Below, piece by piece: positions 55,446 to 64,000 of a stretch of 64,000 bases of DNA. Each line of letters starts with the position of its first letter. Position 1 is the first letter of the stretch. This stretch comes from Nitrospirota bacterium (GTDB lineage Bacteria; Nitrospirota; Nitrospiria; SBBL01; JAADHI01). A model generated the notes under the pieces. The model did not search any database, was not told the origin of the DNA, and saw nothing but the letters and a program-made list of their open reading frames with translations. Where the stretch lies: NCBI GenBank assembly GCA_029261215.1, contig JAJDBT010000073.1, positions 1 to 64,000 of the forward strand. The letters run 5' to 3'. A program made the position numbers and the translations under genes.

Positions 55446-56154
55446 TTTTACTCTCTTCGGCTAAAAGTGCTTCAATTTTTTCTGCAATTTTCTGACGAAT
55501 ATTTTCATCTTTTGTATTTTGATACGCTTCTCTAAAAAACCTTAAAGCCATGTCTTTACTTTTTGTTTTTGTATAAAGCGTCCCCATCATGGATCTGATA
55601 AAGTCAGGAGCACTGGGTAATGCGGAAGCCCGTTCCAGGTATGGCAAGGCCGTCTCAGCATTTCCTTCGTGGTAATAATGATTAAAGCCGATATAGAAAG
55701 GGTATTCCCATTTTTCTGGATAGGCTTGAATCCCCCGCTCCAGAATTTTATTTGCATTCTCTATTTGAGAAGCTTCCAGAGAGAGGACAATTCCGCCAAA
55801 ATAGTACGGGAAATCAAAGCGTGGATCGAGATCGATAATGACATTGAGCATTTGATGCAACCAGGGATAGTTCTGATCCGTCATATAATGGCCGCCAAAA
55901 TAAGAAACAGTCTTGATCCACAGCAGATCAGCCAGTACTTGATCATAGCCCAGGGCGATGGGTTTTAAATACGCTCCCGAAGGCAAATAAAGAAAAGATT
56001 CTTCCTGATCGCTTTGATAGCGAAATAAGGAATTTTGAATATGTATCTGTAAAAAAAATAAAGAACATACAACACCAATAAGGAATACACCCTTTTTCCT
56101 GCGAAGAGACATTTTATGGACAAAAGCATCTTTCATATTAACGACCAACGGCAC
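55429..56154 (-). CDS. membrane-anchored TPR protein
   Basis: 241 residues from GTG 56154 (an ATG six codons later, 56136, is the alternative). An N-terminal anchor (KGVFLIGVVCSLFFLQIHI) precedes a periplasmic domain of TPR-type helices: YDQVLADLLWIKTVSYFGGHY, NANKILERGIQAYPEKWEYPFYIGF and LPYLERASALPSAPDFIRSM. First gene of the ABC/TPR operon. Similar leading TPR genes occur with ABC-2 systems in other environmental bacteria, without known function. Confidence 0.8.
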   Translation of the reverse strand: MPLVVNMKDAFVHKMSLRRKKGVFLIGVVCSLFFLQIHIQNSLFRYQSDQEESFLYLPSGAYLKPIALGYDQVLADLLWIKTVSYFGGHYMTDQNYPWLHQMLNVIIDLDPRFDFPYYFGGIVLSLEASQIENANKILERGIQAYPEKWEYPFYIGFNHYYHEGNAETALPYLERASALPSAPDFIRSMMGTLYTKTKSKDMALRFFREAYQNTKDENIRQKIAEKIEALLAEESKNAESD

Positions 56155-56226
56155 TAGAGATGATCCGATACTCTTTGTGATTAAACTAAGGTTTTTTCAG
56201 GTTTTGGAAAACAATAACCAGACTAA

Positions 56227-57291
56227 TTATACCAGCTCATGAAAGATTTCTGATAAATGAGAAGAAATCACATTGCAGCTAAATGATTTTTCAACAATTT
56301 TTCGGCCTTCAACCCCCATACAATATCCAAGCAGGCGATCACTATAAATGGACTCCAAGGCTTCGTACCAATCTTTTTCTTGTTTAATCGCGTATCCGAT
56401 TTCGCCCATATTAAGAATGTCCTCATTCATCCCCACGGGAGAAGCCAAGACAGGCACACCCGAAGACATATACTGCAACATCTTGAAACTACACTTTCCT
56501 CGACATTGCTCGGAAGAAAGAAGCGGCATAATCCCCACATCTATTTCCCGCACAAACTCGGCTTCAGAAGAAGGCGACCACTGAAAATACCGGACATTTT
56601 CTGACAGAAATTTCTGAAAACGAGGTTTCCGATCAGCCATAATCCATAACTCGGCATCATGGTCTTTTAAAAACTGCGCTAAATAACCCTCAATGTTATA
56701 AATATAAGGAAATCCCACACTCTGTCCGGTCCAACCAATTACAAAAGGTCGATCTGATTTTCGTTTTGATAATTCCTGTGGGACAAAACGGTTTGTATCT
56801 ATTGCAGTTGGTACAATCCGGACATTTTTAGAATAAGGACTAAACCAGTCTGCTATATATTGATTTCCAGCCAGGATCATCTCGGCACCTCTCGCAATCC
56901 GGATCATCGTCGAACGACCAAAAGGAGGATTGATCCAAATAGAATCATCAACATCAAAGAGATAGGGTCGTTTCAGAAAAGGTTCCCAGGTCACACACCC
57001 TGGAAACAATTCGCGCTCAAGCCAAGTCAAATCGGCTTTCCAGCTTCCCAACACCCCCTGAATCCTCAAAGCAAGCTCAAGACTTGACCAACAAGCATAA
57101 ACCGGGAACATTAAATAATTTAAAGCCATGATGTCGGTGGGAATACCTGGGAAGCCCGCATATTTACTCATTATGGGGGAATATTCTCTCACCATGACCC
57201 CCTTCTGTTCTAAAGATGAAAGGTGTTGACGTACACGAAAGCGGCTGGAAGGGACATTCACCCCTGATGTCAGTGCAGCCACGCGAATCAT
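56227..57291 (-). CDS. glycosyltransferase, family 4-like
   Basis: ATG 57291 overlaps the stop of the methyltransferase by four bases; 354 residues. The GT-B fold is suggested by RVAALTSGVNVPSSRFRVRQ at the N-terminus, VIGWTGQSVGFPYIYNI in the linker to the second domain, and CSFKMLQYMSSGVPVLASPVGMN, a version of the E-x7-E donor-binding motif in which the first Glu is replaced by Lys-containing sequence. It adds a sugar to a lipid-linked oligosaccharide. Last gene of the polysaccharide locus here. Confidence 0.85.
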   Translation of the reverse strand: MIRVAALTSGVNVPSSRFRVRQHLSSLEQKGVMVREYSPIMSKYAGFPGIPTDIMALNYLMFPVYACWSSLELALRIQGVLGSWKADLTWLERELFPGCVTWEPFLKRPYLFDVDDSIWINPPFGRSTMIRIARGAEMILAGNQYIADWFSPYSKNVRIVPTAIDTNRFVPQELSKRKSDRPFVIGWTGQSVGFPYIYNIEGYLAQFLKDHDAELWIMADRKPRFQKFLSENVRYFQWSPSSEAEFVREIDVGIMPLLSSEQCRGKCSFKMLQYMSSGVPVLASPVGMNEDILNMGEIGYAIKQEKDWYEALESIYSDRLLGYCMGVEGRKIVEKSFSCNVISSHLSEIFHELV

Positions 57292-58247
57292 CCTTTTCTT
57301 CGCGCCCAAACCGTCATACGCCCGGTCTGCCCGAGCGTACTTAAGAGATACGCCAATGGAAATAGGATACAATGCATCACCCCAGCTTTCTCAGGAAAAT
57401 CAATCAGGAACTGACTTAAACGAGAAACCCACGGCTGTTTCTCAATAAGATAACCCAGGCTGCCACTGAAGTTGCTCATGATCCGCTGATGGTGTACTTT
57501 CTCCAACCGCCAACCCCCTTCATCTAAAACCTTCTCTAACGTATGGGGTGTGAAGTGATAGAGATGATTAGGAAGATGAAGTGCGTACCATTTTTCCTTA
57601 AAAATACTAAATTCTAAACTCCCAGAATTCGGGATAGAAATAACCAGCCATCCATCTTTTTTGCTCCAACGACTCAGTTTCTGAAGTGCTAATATCGGGT
57701 GATGTAGGTGTTCAAGAACCATCCAGCCTACAATCAAATCAAAAGCAACTTTAGGGGCTGGAGCATCTTCAATCGTAGATGTACAGACAGAATACCCCAA
57801 AGAACGTGCCCGTTCGGCCGCTTTTACTGAAAATTCCAGGCCTTCCACATCCCAGCCTAAACCAGCCATACGATGCATAAAAGCACCTGAAGCGCAGCCC
57901 ACTTCCAACATACGACCTACTGAAAGATTCGGCATACGAAATGTGTTAAATTCAAAAATGCGTTTGGCGAATTCTTTTGCCTTTAAAATAATCTTTGAAT
58001 CCTGTTGAGGAAAATCGACACGAGTCCCTTGATAAGGTCCGTAATCGTCCGGATAATAATATCCCATCGATTCTGGTGCCGGACGCGGGTTTGTCCTCAT
58101 CAGACCACAGCTTCGGCACTTCACAATAGTAAATTCACCCGGCAAATTATGGAGTCTATCTCTCCCGGTAAAGAGAAAATGATCATCACCGGCACACCCC
58201 AAGGGACAGGGTTTGTCTTCTAAATTTACTGAGAATTCAGTTTTCAT
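57288..58247 (-). CDS. SAM-dependent methyltransferase with N-terminal Cys cluster
   Basis: ATG 58247 (MKTEFSV) gives 319 residues. An N-terminal zinc-ribbon-like part (CPLGC, then VKCRSCGLMRTNPRP) is followed by a class I methyltransferase domain with motif I MLEVGCASGAFMHRM, motif II-IV FDLIVGWMVLEHLHHP and a C-terminal membrane-active helix region (SQFLIDFPEKAGVMHCILF). This type is frequent in surface polysaccharide loci, where it may methylate sugars. Downstream of the flippase by 143 bases. Confidence 0.85.
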   Translation of the reverse strand: MKTEFSVNLEDKPCPLGCAGDDHFLFTGRDRLHNLPGEFTIVKCRSCGLMRTNPRPAPESMGYYYPDDYGPYQGTRVDFPQQDSKIILKAKEFAKRIFEFNTFRMPNLSVGRMLEVGCASGAFMHRMAGLGWDVEGLEFSVKAAERARSLGYSVCTSTIEDAPAPKVAFDLIVGWMVLEHLHHPILALQKLSRWSKKDGWLVISIPNSGSLEFSIFKEKWYALHLPNHLYHFTPHTLEKVLDEGGWRLEKVHHQRIMSNFSGSLGYLIEKQPWVSRLSQFLIDFPEKAGVMHCILFPLAYLLSTLGQTGRMTVWARRKG

Positions 58248-58390
58248 TTTCGTGCAACACCAGACCACCCAAAAGGGTGCTTCCTTACCTTGTCAAAACA
58301 ATCTCTAGATTCGAAACGTACGCCATAAACTTGGGTAACCACTAACCGATGTCTATTACGTTAGACACACGATGAAGTCTTCATTGCGCT

Positions 58391-59668
58391 TCATATCGGG
58401 ATATGTTCGGCCTCCTTAGAGTAAGATATCCCTATAAAATAAACCTGCAACAAGAAGTTAACCGCAAAATATAGAGAGGTTGATATCGCCAAGCCAATGA
58501 GCCCATATCTAAAAAAAACCAATATTTTTATAGGGACATAGATCGTATAAACCCACATGCCTAATTTCATTGGTGTCCTCGTATCACCCCTTGTATAAAA
58601 AGCAGCAGTTGTAATCTGCCCACCGGCGCCTCCGATAAAAATCCCCACGAGACAAATCATAATCCACCATAAAAGAGACAGCTGTTCCTCTGACATATCA
58701 CGACTCTCGAAAATCAATTTAAGCAATGACTCACCAAAGAAAAGAAAAAAGAAAGAGCTACTAACTGTTATACCGATAATCCATAAGAGCCTTTTTTGAT
58801 ATATATTTCGGAAAACCGTCCAATTTCCCTCATTTGCATGTTGAGCCAAAAGAGGCACCACCGGTGCAACAATTGATTTATTTACGACCTGGGTCGCTGC
58901 GCCGTATATTTGTTGTCCCAAATAAAATAAAGAAAGTCCTCCAGCAGGGGCCATGGATGAAAGAAAGCGGTCAAGGAGTGGATCTGTTTTAAAATAACTT
59001 GTACCCAAAAGAAGTGGCTTAATTTGTTGCCACACTTCCTTATAAATATTGCTTTTCCAGTTCGGTTTTCGATAGACACCTAAGACAGGACATAACAATA
59101 AGACTTGTAACATCACACCGAATACAGTGACCCAAGCCGCCGATGTGACCCCATATAGAGGCAAGACCCAAATAAGGATGCCAAAACTCAGGAAGTTGGT
59201 AATCACAGGGACAAAACCGACCCATAGAAAATCATGCCTGGAATGATAAGCAGCCCACAAGACAGAAGATAATGCTGTAAAAATCATACCAATTAACTGA
59301 ATTCGCGTTAAAGTAACCATGAGGGTCTTCCCTGTGGTGGAAAAACCTGGGACAAAAATTGAGACCCAAAATGGGAGAGAAAGAGATAATAAAGCAGCGA
59401 TTAGCCCCAGTAAAATACCAATAAATATAAAGAAACCCCAAGCATCCTCATGAAACGCCTCCCCTTTTTTTACGGAAAGTAATGGGACTAATACCTGCAT
59501 CAATGAACCGCCCAGAATCGCGAGGATTAATTGAGGAATCGCCATTCCGGCAAAAAGAGCATCTGTCTCTTCCCCAGGACCCAGTGTAATCAGGACGTAC
59601 CAATGATTAAGGAAAAGCACACCGATATTTAATCCGGCAAGTCCCCCCAGTGACAGGATCATTTTCAT
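58391..59668 (-). CDS. MurJ/MATE-like polysaccharide flippase
   Basis: 425 residues with twelve or so membrane helices and the MVF/MurJ pattern: GLAGLNIGVLFLNHWYVLITLG, ETDALFAGMAIPQLILAILGG, VQVLVPLLS-like (LMQVLVPLLSVKKGE), and DTRTPMKLGMWVYTIYVPIK in the second half. Within this locus it is the likely flippase of the lipid-linked repeat unit (Wzx role) rather than the essential lipid II flippase. Confidence 0.85.
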   Translation of the reverse strand: MKMILSLGGLAGLNIGVLFLNHWYVLITLGPGEETDALFAGMAIPQLILAILGGSLMQVLVPLLSVKKGEAFHEDAWGFFIFIGILLGLIAALLSLSLPFWVSIFVPGFSTTGKTLMVTLTRIQLIGMIFTALSSVLWAAYHSRHDFLWVGFVPVITNFLSFGILIWVLPLYGVTSAAWVTVFGVMLQVLLLCPVLGVYRKPNWKSNIYKEVWQQIKPLLLGTSYFKTDPLLDRFLSSMAPAGGLSLFYLGQQIYGAATQVVNKSIVAPVVPLLAQHANEGNWTVFRNIYQKRLLWIIGITVSSSFFFLFFGESLLKLIFESRDMSEEQLSLLWWIMICLVGIFIGGAGGQITTAAFYTRGDTRTPMKLGMWVYTIYVPIKILVFFRYGLIGLAISTSLYFAVNFLLQVYFIGISYSKEAEHIPI

Positions 59669-59725
59669 CGTTGACTCAATACCAATAGGCTACCTTCAAG
59701 GCAAAAACTAACTTCCAAGCTCCAA

Positions 59726-60523
59726 CTATTCCAAGCCAACACGCACAACAAAAATATGACAGGAAGAACCCATAAACCCTGACATTTTTTTTCTTGTGGC
59801 TATAGACAAGCTGCTAAACAATCCATAACCCGTATAAAAAAGCCCGTGCTTACAAATAGTACAGAGATCAAATCCATTTTTTTTTAAAAAAGCCAACCAA
59901 CGAAACTGGCTAAAATAATACAGTTCTGAGATTGCATTGGGGTACACGCCATGCGGCCCCGCAATCAAGATCTGTTTCACAAGAGCAAAGACCGTCCGCT
60001 CTCGCACGATGTCCTGAAATGAACACTTGGCCTCTTTACCCATTCTCTCGACTCTTCCCCTTAATAGGCACTTCAAGAGATAAATATAGTGCGTAACGCT
60101 GGTCCAAAACCGCCACGTCGCACTTGGTAAAATATGGATCATTGTGCCCTTGGGTTTTAATACTCGGCGAATTTCTTCAAAGAGTGCCACCGGAGATTCG
60201 ACGTGCTCCAATACATTTGATGAAAAAACAAGGTCGAAAGATTCATCAGCAAACGGGATGTTCTGTCCATCATATGTTTTGACATCAAAGTATGTTTTTT
60301 CAGAATCAGCTCTCTCATCAAGGTCAATTGAGAAGACCTCACACCCGTAAGATGTGATGAGACTGGCCTGATATCCACTCCCGCCACCAATCTCTAAAAC
60401 ACGCATACTTGGACGAAACCATTCCCTGACACACTCAATTTCAAACTTCCGTAACCCTTGTAAATGCTGTTCAAGATCCACATCGAAACCCCTAATGGAT
60501 GCAAATGACAAATTATGCTTCAA
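59726..60523 (-). CDS. SAM-dependent methyltransferase
   Basis: 265 residues, class I fold: motif I VLEIGGGSGYQASLI, then FSIDLDERADSEKTYFDVKT and DESFDLVFSSNVLEHVESP. The second half is rich in hydrophobic and aromatic residues (FWTSVTHYIYLLKCLL) and may lie at the membrane. Probable O-methyltransferase of a sugar in the polysaccharide. Flanked by the glycosyltransferase and flippase genes on the same strand. Confidence 0.83.
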   Translation of the reverse strand: MKHNLSFASIRGFDVDLEQHLQGLRKFEIECVREWFRPSMRVLEIGGGSGYQASLITSYGCEVFSIDLDERADSEKTYFDVKTYDGQNIPFADESFDLVFSSNVLEHVESPVALFEEIRRVLKPKGTMIHILPSATWRFWTSVTHYIYLLKCLLRGRVERMGKEAKCSFQDIVRERTVFALVKQILIAGPHGVYPNAISELYYFSQFRWLAFLKKNGFDLCTICKHGLFYTGYGLFSSLSIATRKKMSGFMGSSCHIFVVRVGLE

Positions 60524-60609
60524 AGCCTCGAAATACTAAAAAAGCAAAGCCCTTGTCTTGTTAAATCAATGTTACACCATATTTGCCGGTCATGGTTGAA
60601 ACTGAAGGA

Positions 60610-61794
60610 TCAGAGAGATAGATAAGAAGAATGGAGCTTCACGATATGTTCCTTCCAATTAAAAGACAGGTGTTCTCTTGCTTTCTCAGTAGACACTTTA
60701 ATCTCAGTTAAAAAATTTTCATCAACAAGCATTCGTTCAAGTTTATCAGAAAAACTATTTACATCCAGTGGGTCAAATAGGAGTTTCTCATCCTCTAAAA
60801 CCTCCCTATTTTCGGGAGTATCGCTTCCAAGGCTAGAAATCCCACAGGCCAATGCTTCCAATAAAGCGTTGGAACATCCTTCGTGCTTTGATGGAAGCAC
60901 AAATAAATCTGAAGCCTTAAGAAAACTTAAAACATCTTCTTGCCAGCCCGTAAAGATTATTCTTGCGTTACTCGCGACTTCATTTGCCAATTTTTCCAGT
61001 TTTTGTTTTTCTGCACCATCGCCGACGATGAGCAAGAGTAGCGGCTCTTTAAGATCAGAGGTCGCACGAATTAAAAAATCGACATTTTTCCTAGAATCAA
61101 GAACTCCCACCGTAATAACGACAAAAATCTCTTCGTCCAATGTGAGTTTTTTACGGTAATCCTTTTTGCTTAAAATATCCTGAGACAGATCCTCGATGTG
61201 ATTAGAAAGGACTGTAATTTTGTCTTTACGAATTTTATGACGAAGAGAGATTATTGTCTTTAGGTGATGATTTACAGTGATAATTTGGTCTGATAATTCA
61301 AACCCTATCTTTGATAAAAATTCCTCAAAAAACAAAATAAATACGGGACGCCCCAAACTTTCTCCCACTTTAAAGCCATCTGCGCGGACAAAAATCATAA
61401 TCGGTTTTTGAAGTAATAGCTTTAAAAAAATCGCTAAAAAACCATAGACCCCACCAAAGACAGAAACAAGATCGATTTTTTCACGACGACCCACAATAAG
61501 TAAATAAAATGGCGTAATACAAATAAAATATAACCAAAAAAAAAGACCTTCTTTTTTGTTAAACGGCGTCCACAGGATGTGTTGTTTCACCTCGGAATTC
61601 AATTTCGGGTAAGGCTCCGTGCTTATGTAATGAATTTTTGCCCCTTCCGCGAGCAAGGCATCAAACATCATGTACAAACGCTTACAAAAGCCACCAGGTT
61701 TATGCTTGTAATAAACCGACAAGATTTTTTTGCCTTTAAGGCTCCCCTTTCCTTCATCTGCGGTTTCAAGGGTATTCACCTTATTTTTTATCAT
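60610..61794 (-). CDS. glycosyltransferase, GT4 family
   Basis: 394 residues. N-terminal acceptor domain begins KKILSVYYKHKPGGFCKRLY; the C-terminal donor domain shows VITVGVLDSRKNVDFLIRA, LLIVGDGAEKQKLEKLA, and the E-x7-E motif HEGCSNALLEALACGISSLGS. A hydrophobic patch (GLFFWLYFICITPFYLLIVG) near residue 85 suggests membrane association. The start overlaps the asnB-like stop by 14 bases. Confidence 0.9.
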   Translation of the reverse strand: MIKNKVNTLETADEGKGSLKGKKILSVYYKHKPGGFCKRLYMMFDALLAEGAKIHYISTEPYPKLNSEVKQHILWTPFNKKEGLFFWLYFICITPFYLLIVGRREKIDLVSVFGGVYGFLAIFLKLLLQKPIMIFVRADGFKVGESLGRPVFILFFEEFLSKIGFELSDQIITVNHHLKTIISLRHKIRKDKITVLSNHIEDLSQDILSKKDYRKKLTLDEEIFVVITVGVLDSRKNVDFLIRATSDLKEPLLLLIVGDGAEKQKLEKLANEVASNARIIFTGWQEDVLSFLKASDLFVLPSKHEGCSNALLEALACGISSLGSDTPENREVLEDEKLLFDPLDVNSFSDKLERMLVDENFLTEIKVSTEKAREHLSFNWKEHIVKLHSSYLSL

Positions 61795-63661
61795 AGACCT
61801 CGTCCGCCCAAAAACGAAAAACCAGTAACAACCAGAGTTTTACACTATGATCGCGCAGGTCACGTTGATGCTCATGATGCAAAGATGCAATGTAGTTTGT
61901 GTTAAAGAGTCCTAATTTATCCGGTTTTAATAAGAGCGTTTCAACAAGCGGTTTGAGCTCTTTTTTAAACAAAGTCCCAAGTGGAAGCATGAAACCATGT
62001 TTTTTCCGTTGAACGATTTCCTTGGGTAATGAATGTTGAAAGGTTTTCTTTAGAATATATTTTGTTTCCAAACCCTTTAATTTAAGGTCAATCGGCATTT
62101 TTAAAACGGATTCGATCACGTCTTGATCCAAAAAAGGCGAGCGCACCTCCAAACCATGGGCCATGCTCATACGATCCACCTTCACTAGAATATCGTCCGG
62201 CAGGTAACTGTTAAAATCTGTCCACATCATCTGGGACAAGGCGTCAAGATTGGAAAACCGCTCAGACAGTTCTTGCATTTGATCCCGGCTATTCTTTTCC
62301 AACTTCAGTTGAATATGAGGATTAAAAAGTTGCCTCAAATCATCGTCTGTAAAAGCCTGTGGCAGTACGTTATTTGGGTTTTCTTCGAGCCGCCTTGAAA
62401 ACTGAATAAACAGCCTCAGTTGCTTCACATAACTGTCCGCATAATACGCGGTGCCTTCTCGAAGCCTGTCTGCCAGTCTCTCCACCCATTTTTTTCGAAT
62501 AAATTGAGGCAGTCGCCAATAATGGCTTAAGAGCTTTCTCCCCACATAGCGACGATAGCCACAAAAAATTTCATCACTGCCATCGCCAGAAAGAGCCACA
62601 GTCACTGATTGGCGTGTCATTTTGGATAATTGATACACCGCAATGGCAGATGCGTCTCCAAAAGGTTGATCAAATTGGGCAATAATTTCGGGTAAATGCT
62701 GCAATAAATCCAGATGGAGGGTTTCATGGTGATGGTCTGTATTAAAAAATTCCGCAACCTGCTTTGCGTAGGGGGTTTCATCGTAACTGTCATCAGAAAA
62801 TCCGATGGAAAAGGTTTTAAGATCTTTAACCTGCAGCTTCCGCATCAAACTCACGATAATTGAGGAATCGAGACCACCACTCAAAAAAGCGCCTAGGGGC
62901 ACATCACTCACCAGTCGTATTTTGACCGCTTCTTCTAACTTTTCATGTAATATTTCCCGGCAAACGGCTTCGGATACTTTCCCCACTTCAGGGTGTGGGA
63001 TCGACCAGTATGACTGTATTTTTGTGCCTTTTTCGTCCACAGAGAGTACCTGTGCTGGCGGCACAGACTGAATCCCTTCAAAAATCGTTTCTGTTCCTGG
63101 AATAAATTGATATTTAAAAAAAAGTCCCAAGGAAGAAAAATTAAGATTGGGTTTCAGACCAACCGCCAATAAAGATTTTATTTCTGAAGCGAAATATAAA
63201 CGGTCTCCCTCAAAAATATAATAAAGCGGTTTTTTCCCAACAATGTCTCGGCCTAAAAAGAGCTTCTTCCGGCCTGAATCCCACAGGGCAAACGCAAACA
63301 TGCCTCGAAACCGCTTGATACAATCAATGCCTTCTTCTTCATAAAGATGGACGATTACCTCCGTATCAGAGCGCGTGGAGAAGACATGTCCTTTTTTTAA
63401 GAGTGCATCTCTGATTTCCTGAAAATTGTATATTTCTCCGTTGCACACCACCGCAATGGATTGATCTTCATTAAAAATGGGTTGTGCGCCGCCTGCCACA
63501 TCAATGACCGCAAGCCGTGCATGACCCAATGCAATCGGCCCTTCAACATACGAACCCGTGCCATCAGGGCCACGATGTGTCAGCCGAGCCGTCATATTGA
63601 TCACATCTCGCTGATCAACGGGTTTTCCCTTCAGGTCAAAAATACCTGCTATGCCACACAT
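61781..63661 (-). CDS. asnB: asparagine synthase (glutamine-hydrolysing), polysaccharide locus type
   Basis: 626 residues. Cys2 (MCGIAGIFD) is the glutaminase nucleophile; RLAVIDVAGGAQPI, CNGEIYNFQEI and STRSDTEVI complete the class II amidotransferase. The synthetase half has the PP-loop GAFLSGGLDSSIIV and GDGSDEIFCGYRRY. Paralogues of this type sit in exopolysaccharide and exosortase-linked loci, where they may amidate a uronic acid rather than make asparagine. It overlaps both flanking glycosyltransferase genes by 13-14 bases. Confidence 0.93.
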   Translation of the reverse strand: MCGIAGIFDLKGKPVDQRDVINMTARLTHRGPDGTGSYVEGPIALGHARLAVIDVAGGAQPIFNEDQSIAVVCNGEIYNFQEIRDALLKKGHVFSTRSDTEVIVHLYEEEGIDCIKRFRGMFAFALWDSGRKKLFLGRDIVGKKPLYYIFEGDRLYFASEIKSLLAVGLKPNLNFSSLGLFFKYQFIPGTETIFEGIQSVPPAQVLSVDEKGTKIQSYWSIPHPEVGKVSEAVCREILHEKLEEAVKIRLVSDVPLGAFLSGGLDSSIIVSLMRKLQVKDLKTFSIGFSDDSYDETPYAKQVAEFFNTDHHHETLHLDLLQHLPEIIAQFDQPFGDASAIAVYQLSKMTRQSVTVALSGDGSDEIFCGYRRYVGRKLLSHYWRLPQFIRKKWVERLADRLREGTAYYADSYVKQLRLFIQFSRRLEENPNNVLPQAFTDDDLRQLFNPHIQLKLEKNSRDQMQELSERFSNLDALSQMMWTDFNSYLPDDILVKVDRMSMAHGLEVRSPFLDQDVIESVLKMPIDLKLKGLETKYILKKTFQHSLPKEIVQRKKHGFMLPLGTLFKKELKPLVETLLLKPDKLGLFNTNYIASLHHEHQRDLRDHSVKLWLLLVFRFWADEVYDKK

Positions 63662-64000
63662 ACTTTCTGGTAAACCTCCAAATACTGTCGAGCCGAATCA
63701 TCCCAGCTCAGGTTCATTGAAACAATATTTCGATAAGCATTCTGACCCATCTTTCGCCGACCTTCCGGGTTTTGAATGATTTCCAATAGTTTTTTCGCTA
63801 AACCCTCGATATCTCCTGGTTCCACCAGAAACCCGGTCTCTCCTTCCTTAACAACTTCTCGCAGACCTGGAAGCCTAGACGCCACTACAGGCAACCCCGA
63901 AGCCATCGCTTCTAAAACAACGTTTGAGATGCCTTCTGAAAAACTCGGCAACACAAGACAATCCGACTCGTGCATCAAGGCCTGCACTTCATCATGAGGT
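63649..64000 (-). CDS. glycosyltransferase, GT4 family (partial, runs off the right edge)
   Basis: Only the last 117 codons are inside the window. They contain the donor-binding motif PSFSEGISNVVLEAMASGLP (the E-x7-E pair), then VVASRLPGLREVVKEGETGFLVEPGD, the usual C-terminal part of GT4 enzymes. The end overlaps the asnB-like start by 13 bases, so it is translationally coupled and belongs to the same operon. Confidence 0.9.
   Translation of the reverse strand, partial: PHDEVQALMHESDCLVLPSFSEGISNVVLEAMASGLPVVASRLPGLREVVKEGETGFLVEPGDIEGLAKKLLEIIQNPEGRRKMGQNAYRNIVSMNLSWDDSARQYLEVYQKVCVA

Overview
This is a 64 kb chromosomal window from a Gram-negative (diderm) bacterium of middling GC content. 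The diderm call rests on an outer-membrane porin remnant, an EptA-type lipid A modifying enzyme, periplasmic di-haem cytochrome and Spy-like proteins, a lipoprotein and a surface polysaccharide locus. No rRNA or tRNA gene is visible and I cannot name the phylum. The organism lives on inorganic or simple nitrogen: it has a NarK/NasA-type nitrate transporter behind a near-consensus sigma-54 promoter, and both subunits of glutamate synthase. It uses c-di-GMP and Ser/Thr phosphorylation signalling.

Layout. 0-2.3 kb: decayed genes, a porin remnant fused to a frameshifted chemoreceptor remnant. 2.5-5.1 kb: a coiled-coil/SH3b membrane protein, a small cupredoxin and an FHA-EAL protein. 5.4-6.9 kb: folate genes (folM-like SDR, folB, folK). 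7-9.7 kb: DUF2231 protein, zinc-ribbon/TPR protein, exonuclease III. 9.7-11.4 kb: an eptA pseudogene broken by one lost base and by a perfect 20-bp tandem duplication. 11.6-13.7 kb: a voltage-gated type K+ channel with a zinc-ribbon tail and an orphan membrane protein. 14.1-14.9 kb: a four-repeat CRISPR array with a leader and an N-terminally truncated cas2 remnant. 15-20.4 kb: a RoxA-like di-haem cytochrome with its own sigma-54 promoter, adenosine deaminase, MgtC-like protein and a polyprenyl-phosphate sugar transferase. 20.8-28.5 kb: CPA1 antiporter, Spy-like protein, cadherin-like/FG-GAP lipoprotein, DUF502 protein, an unknown protein and a nuclease. 28.8-34.8 kb: gltBD. 34.9-35.8 kb: an ArsR regulator and SRPBCC protein with a clear palindromic operator.

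36.7-38.6 kb holds the most striking set: ttuB-ttuA-trmI in one tight operon, the genes for 2-thiolation of T54 and N1-methylation of A58 in the tRNA T-loop, best known from hyperthermophile-like tRNA stabilisation in Thermus. 38.9-42.2 kb: sigma-54 promoter, nitrate transporter, a strong intrinsic terminator, then a PP2C phosphatase/protein kinase fusion. 42.4-47.1 kb: a Gld-type ABC transporter with a DUF4340 protein. 47.4-52.8 kb: DksA/TraR-type protein, two small genes, then ilvD-kelch-TPR and bioB on the minus strand. 52.9-56.2 kb: an operon of two TPR-like membrane proteins around an ABC-2 transporter. 56.2-64 kb: an exopolysaccharide locus (glycosyltransferases, methyltransferases, MurJ/MATE-like flippase, asparagine synthase-like amidotransferase) running off the right edge.

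Two themes recur. First, several loci are decaying (porin/chemoreceptor, eptA, cas2), with lesions that go beyond simple homopolymer errors. Second, regulation is legible in the DNA: two sigma-54 promoters, an ArsR operator, an intrinsic terminator placed inside a nitrate operon, and convergent hairpin terminators. No complete undescribed system can be proved from this sequence; the best candidates are the T-loop modification operon in a genome without other thermophile marks, and the uncharacterised ABC/TPR and ilvD-kelch-TPR operons.
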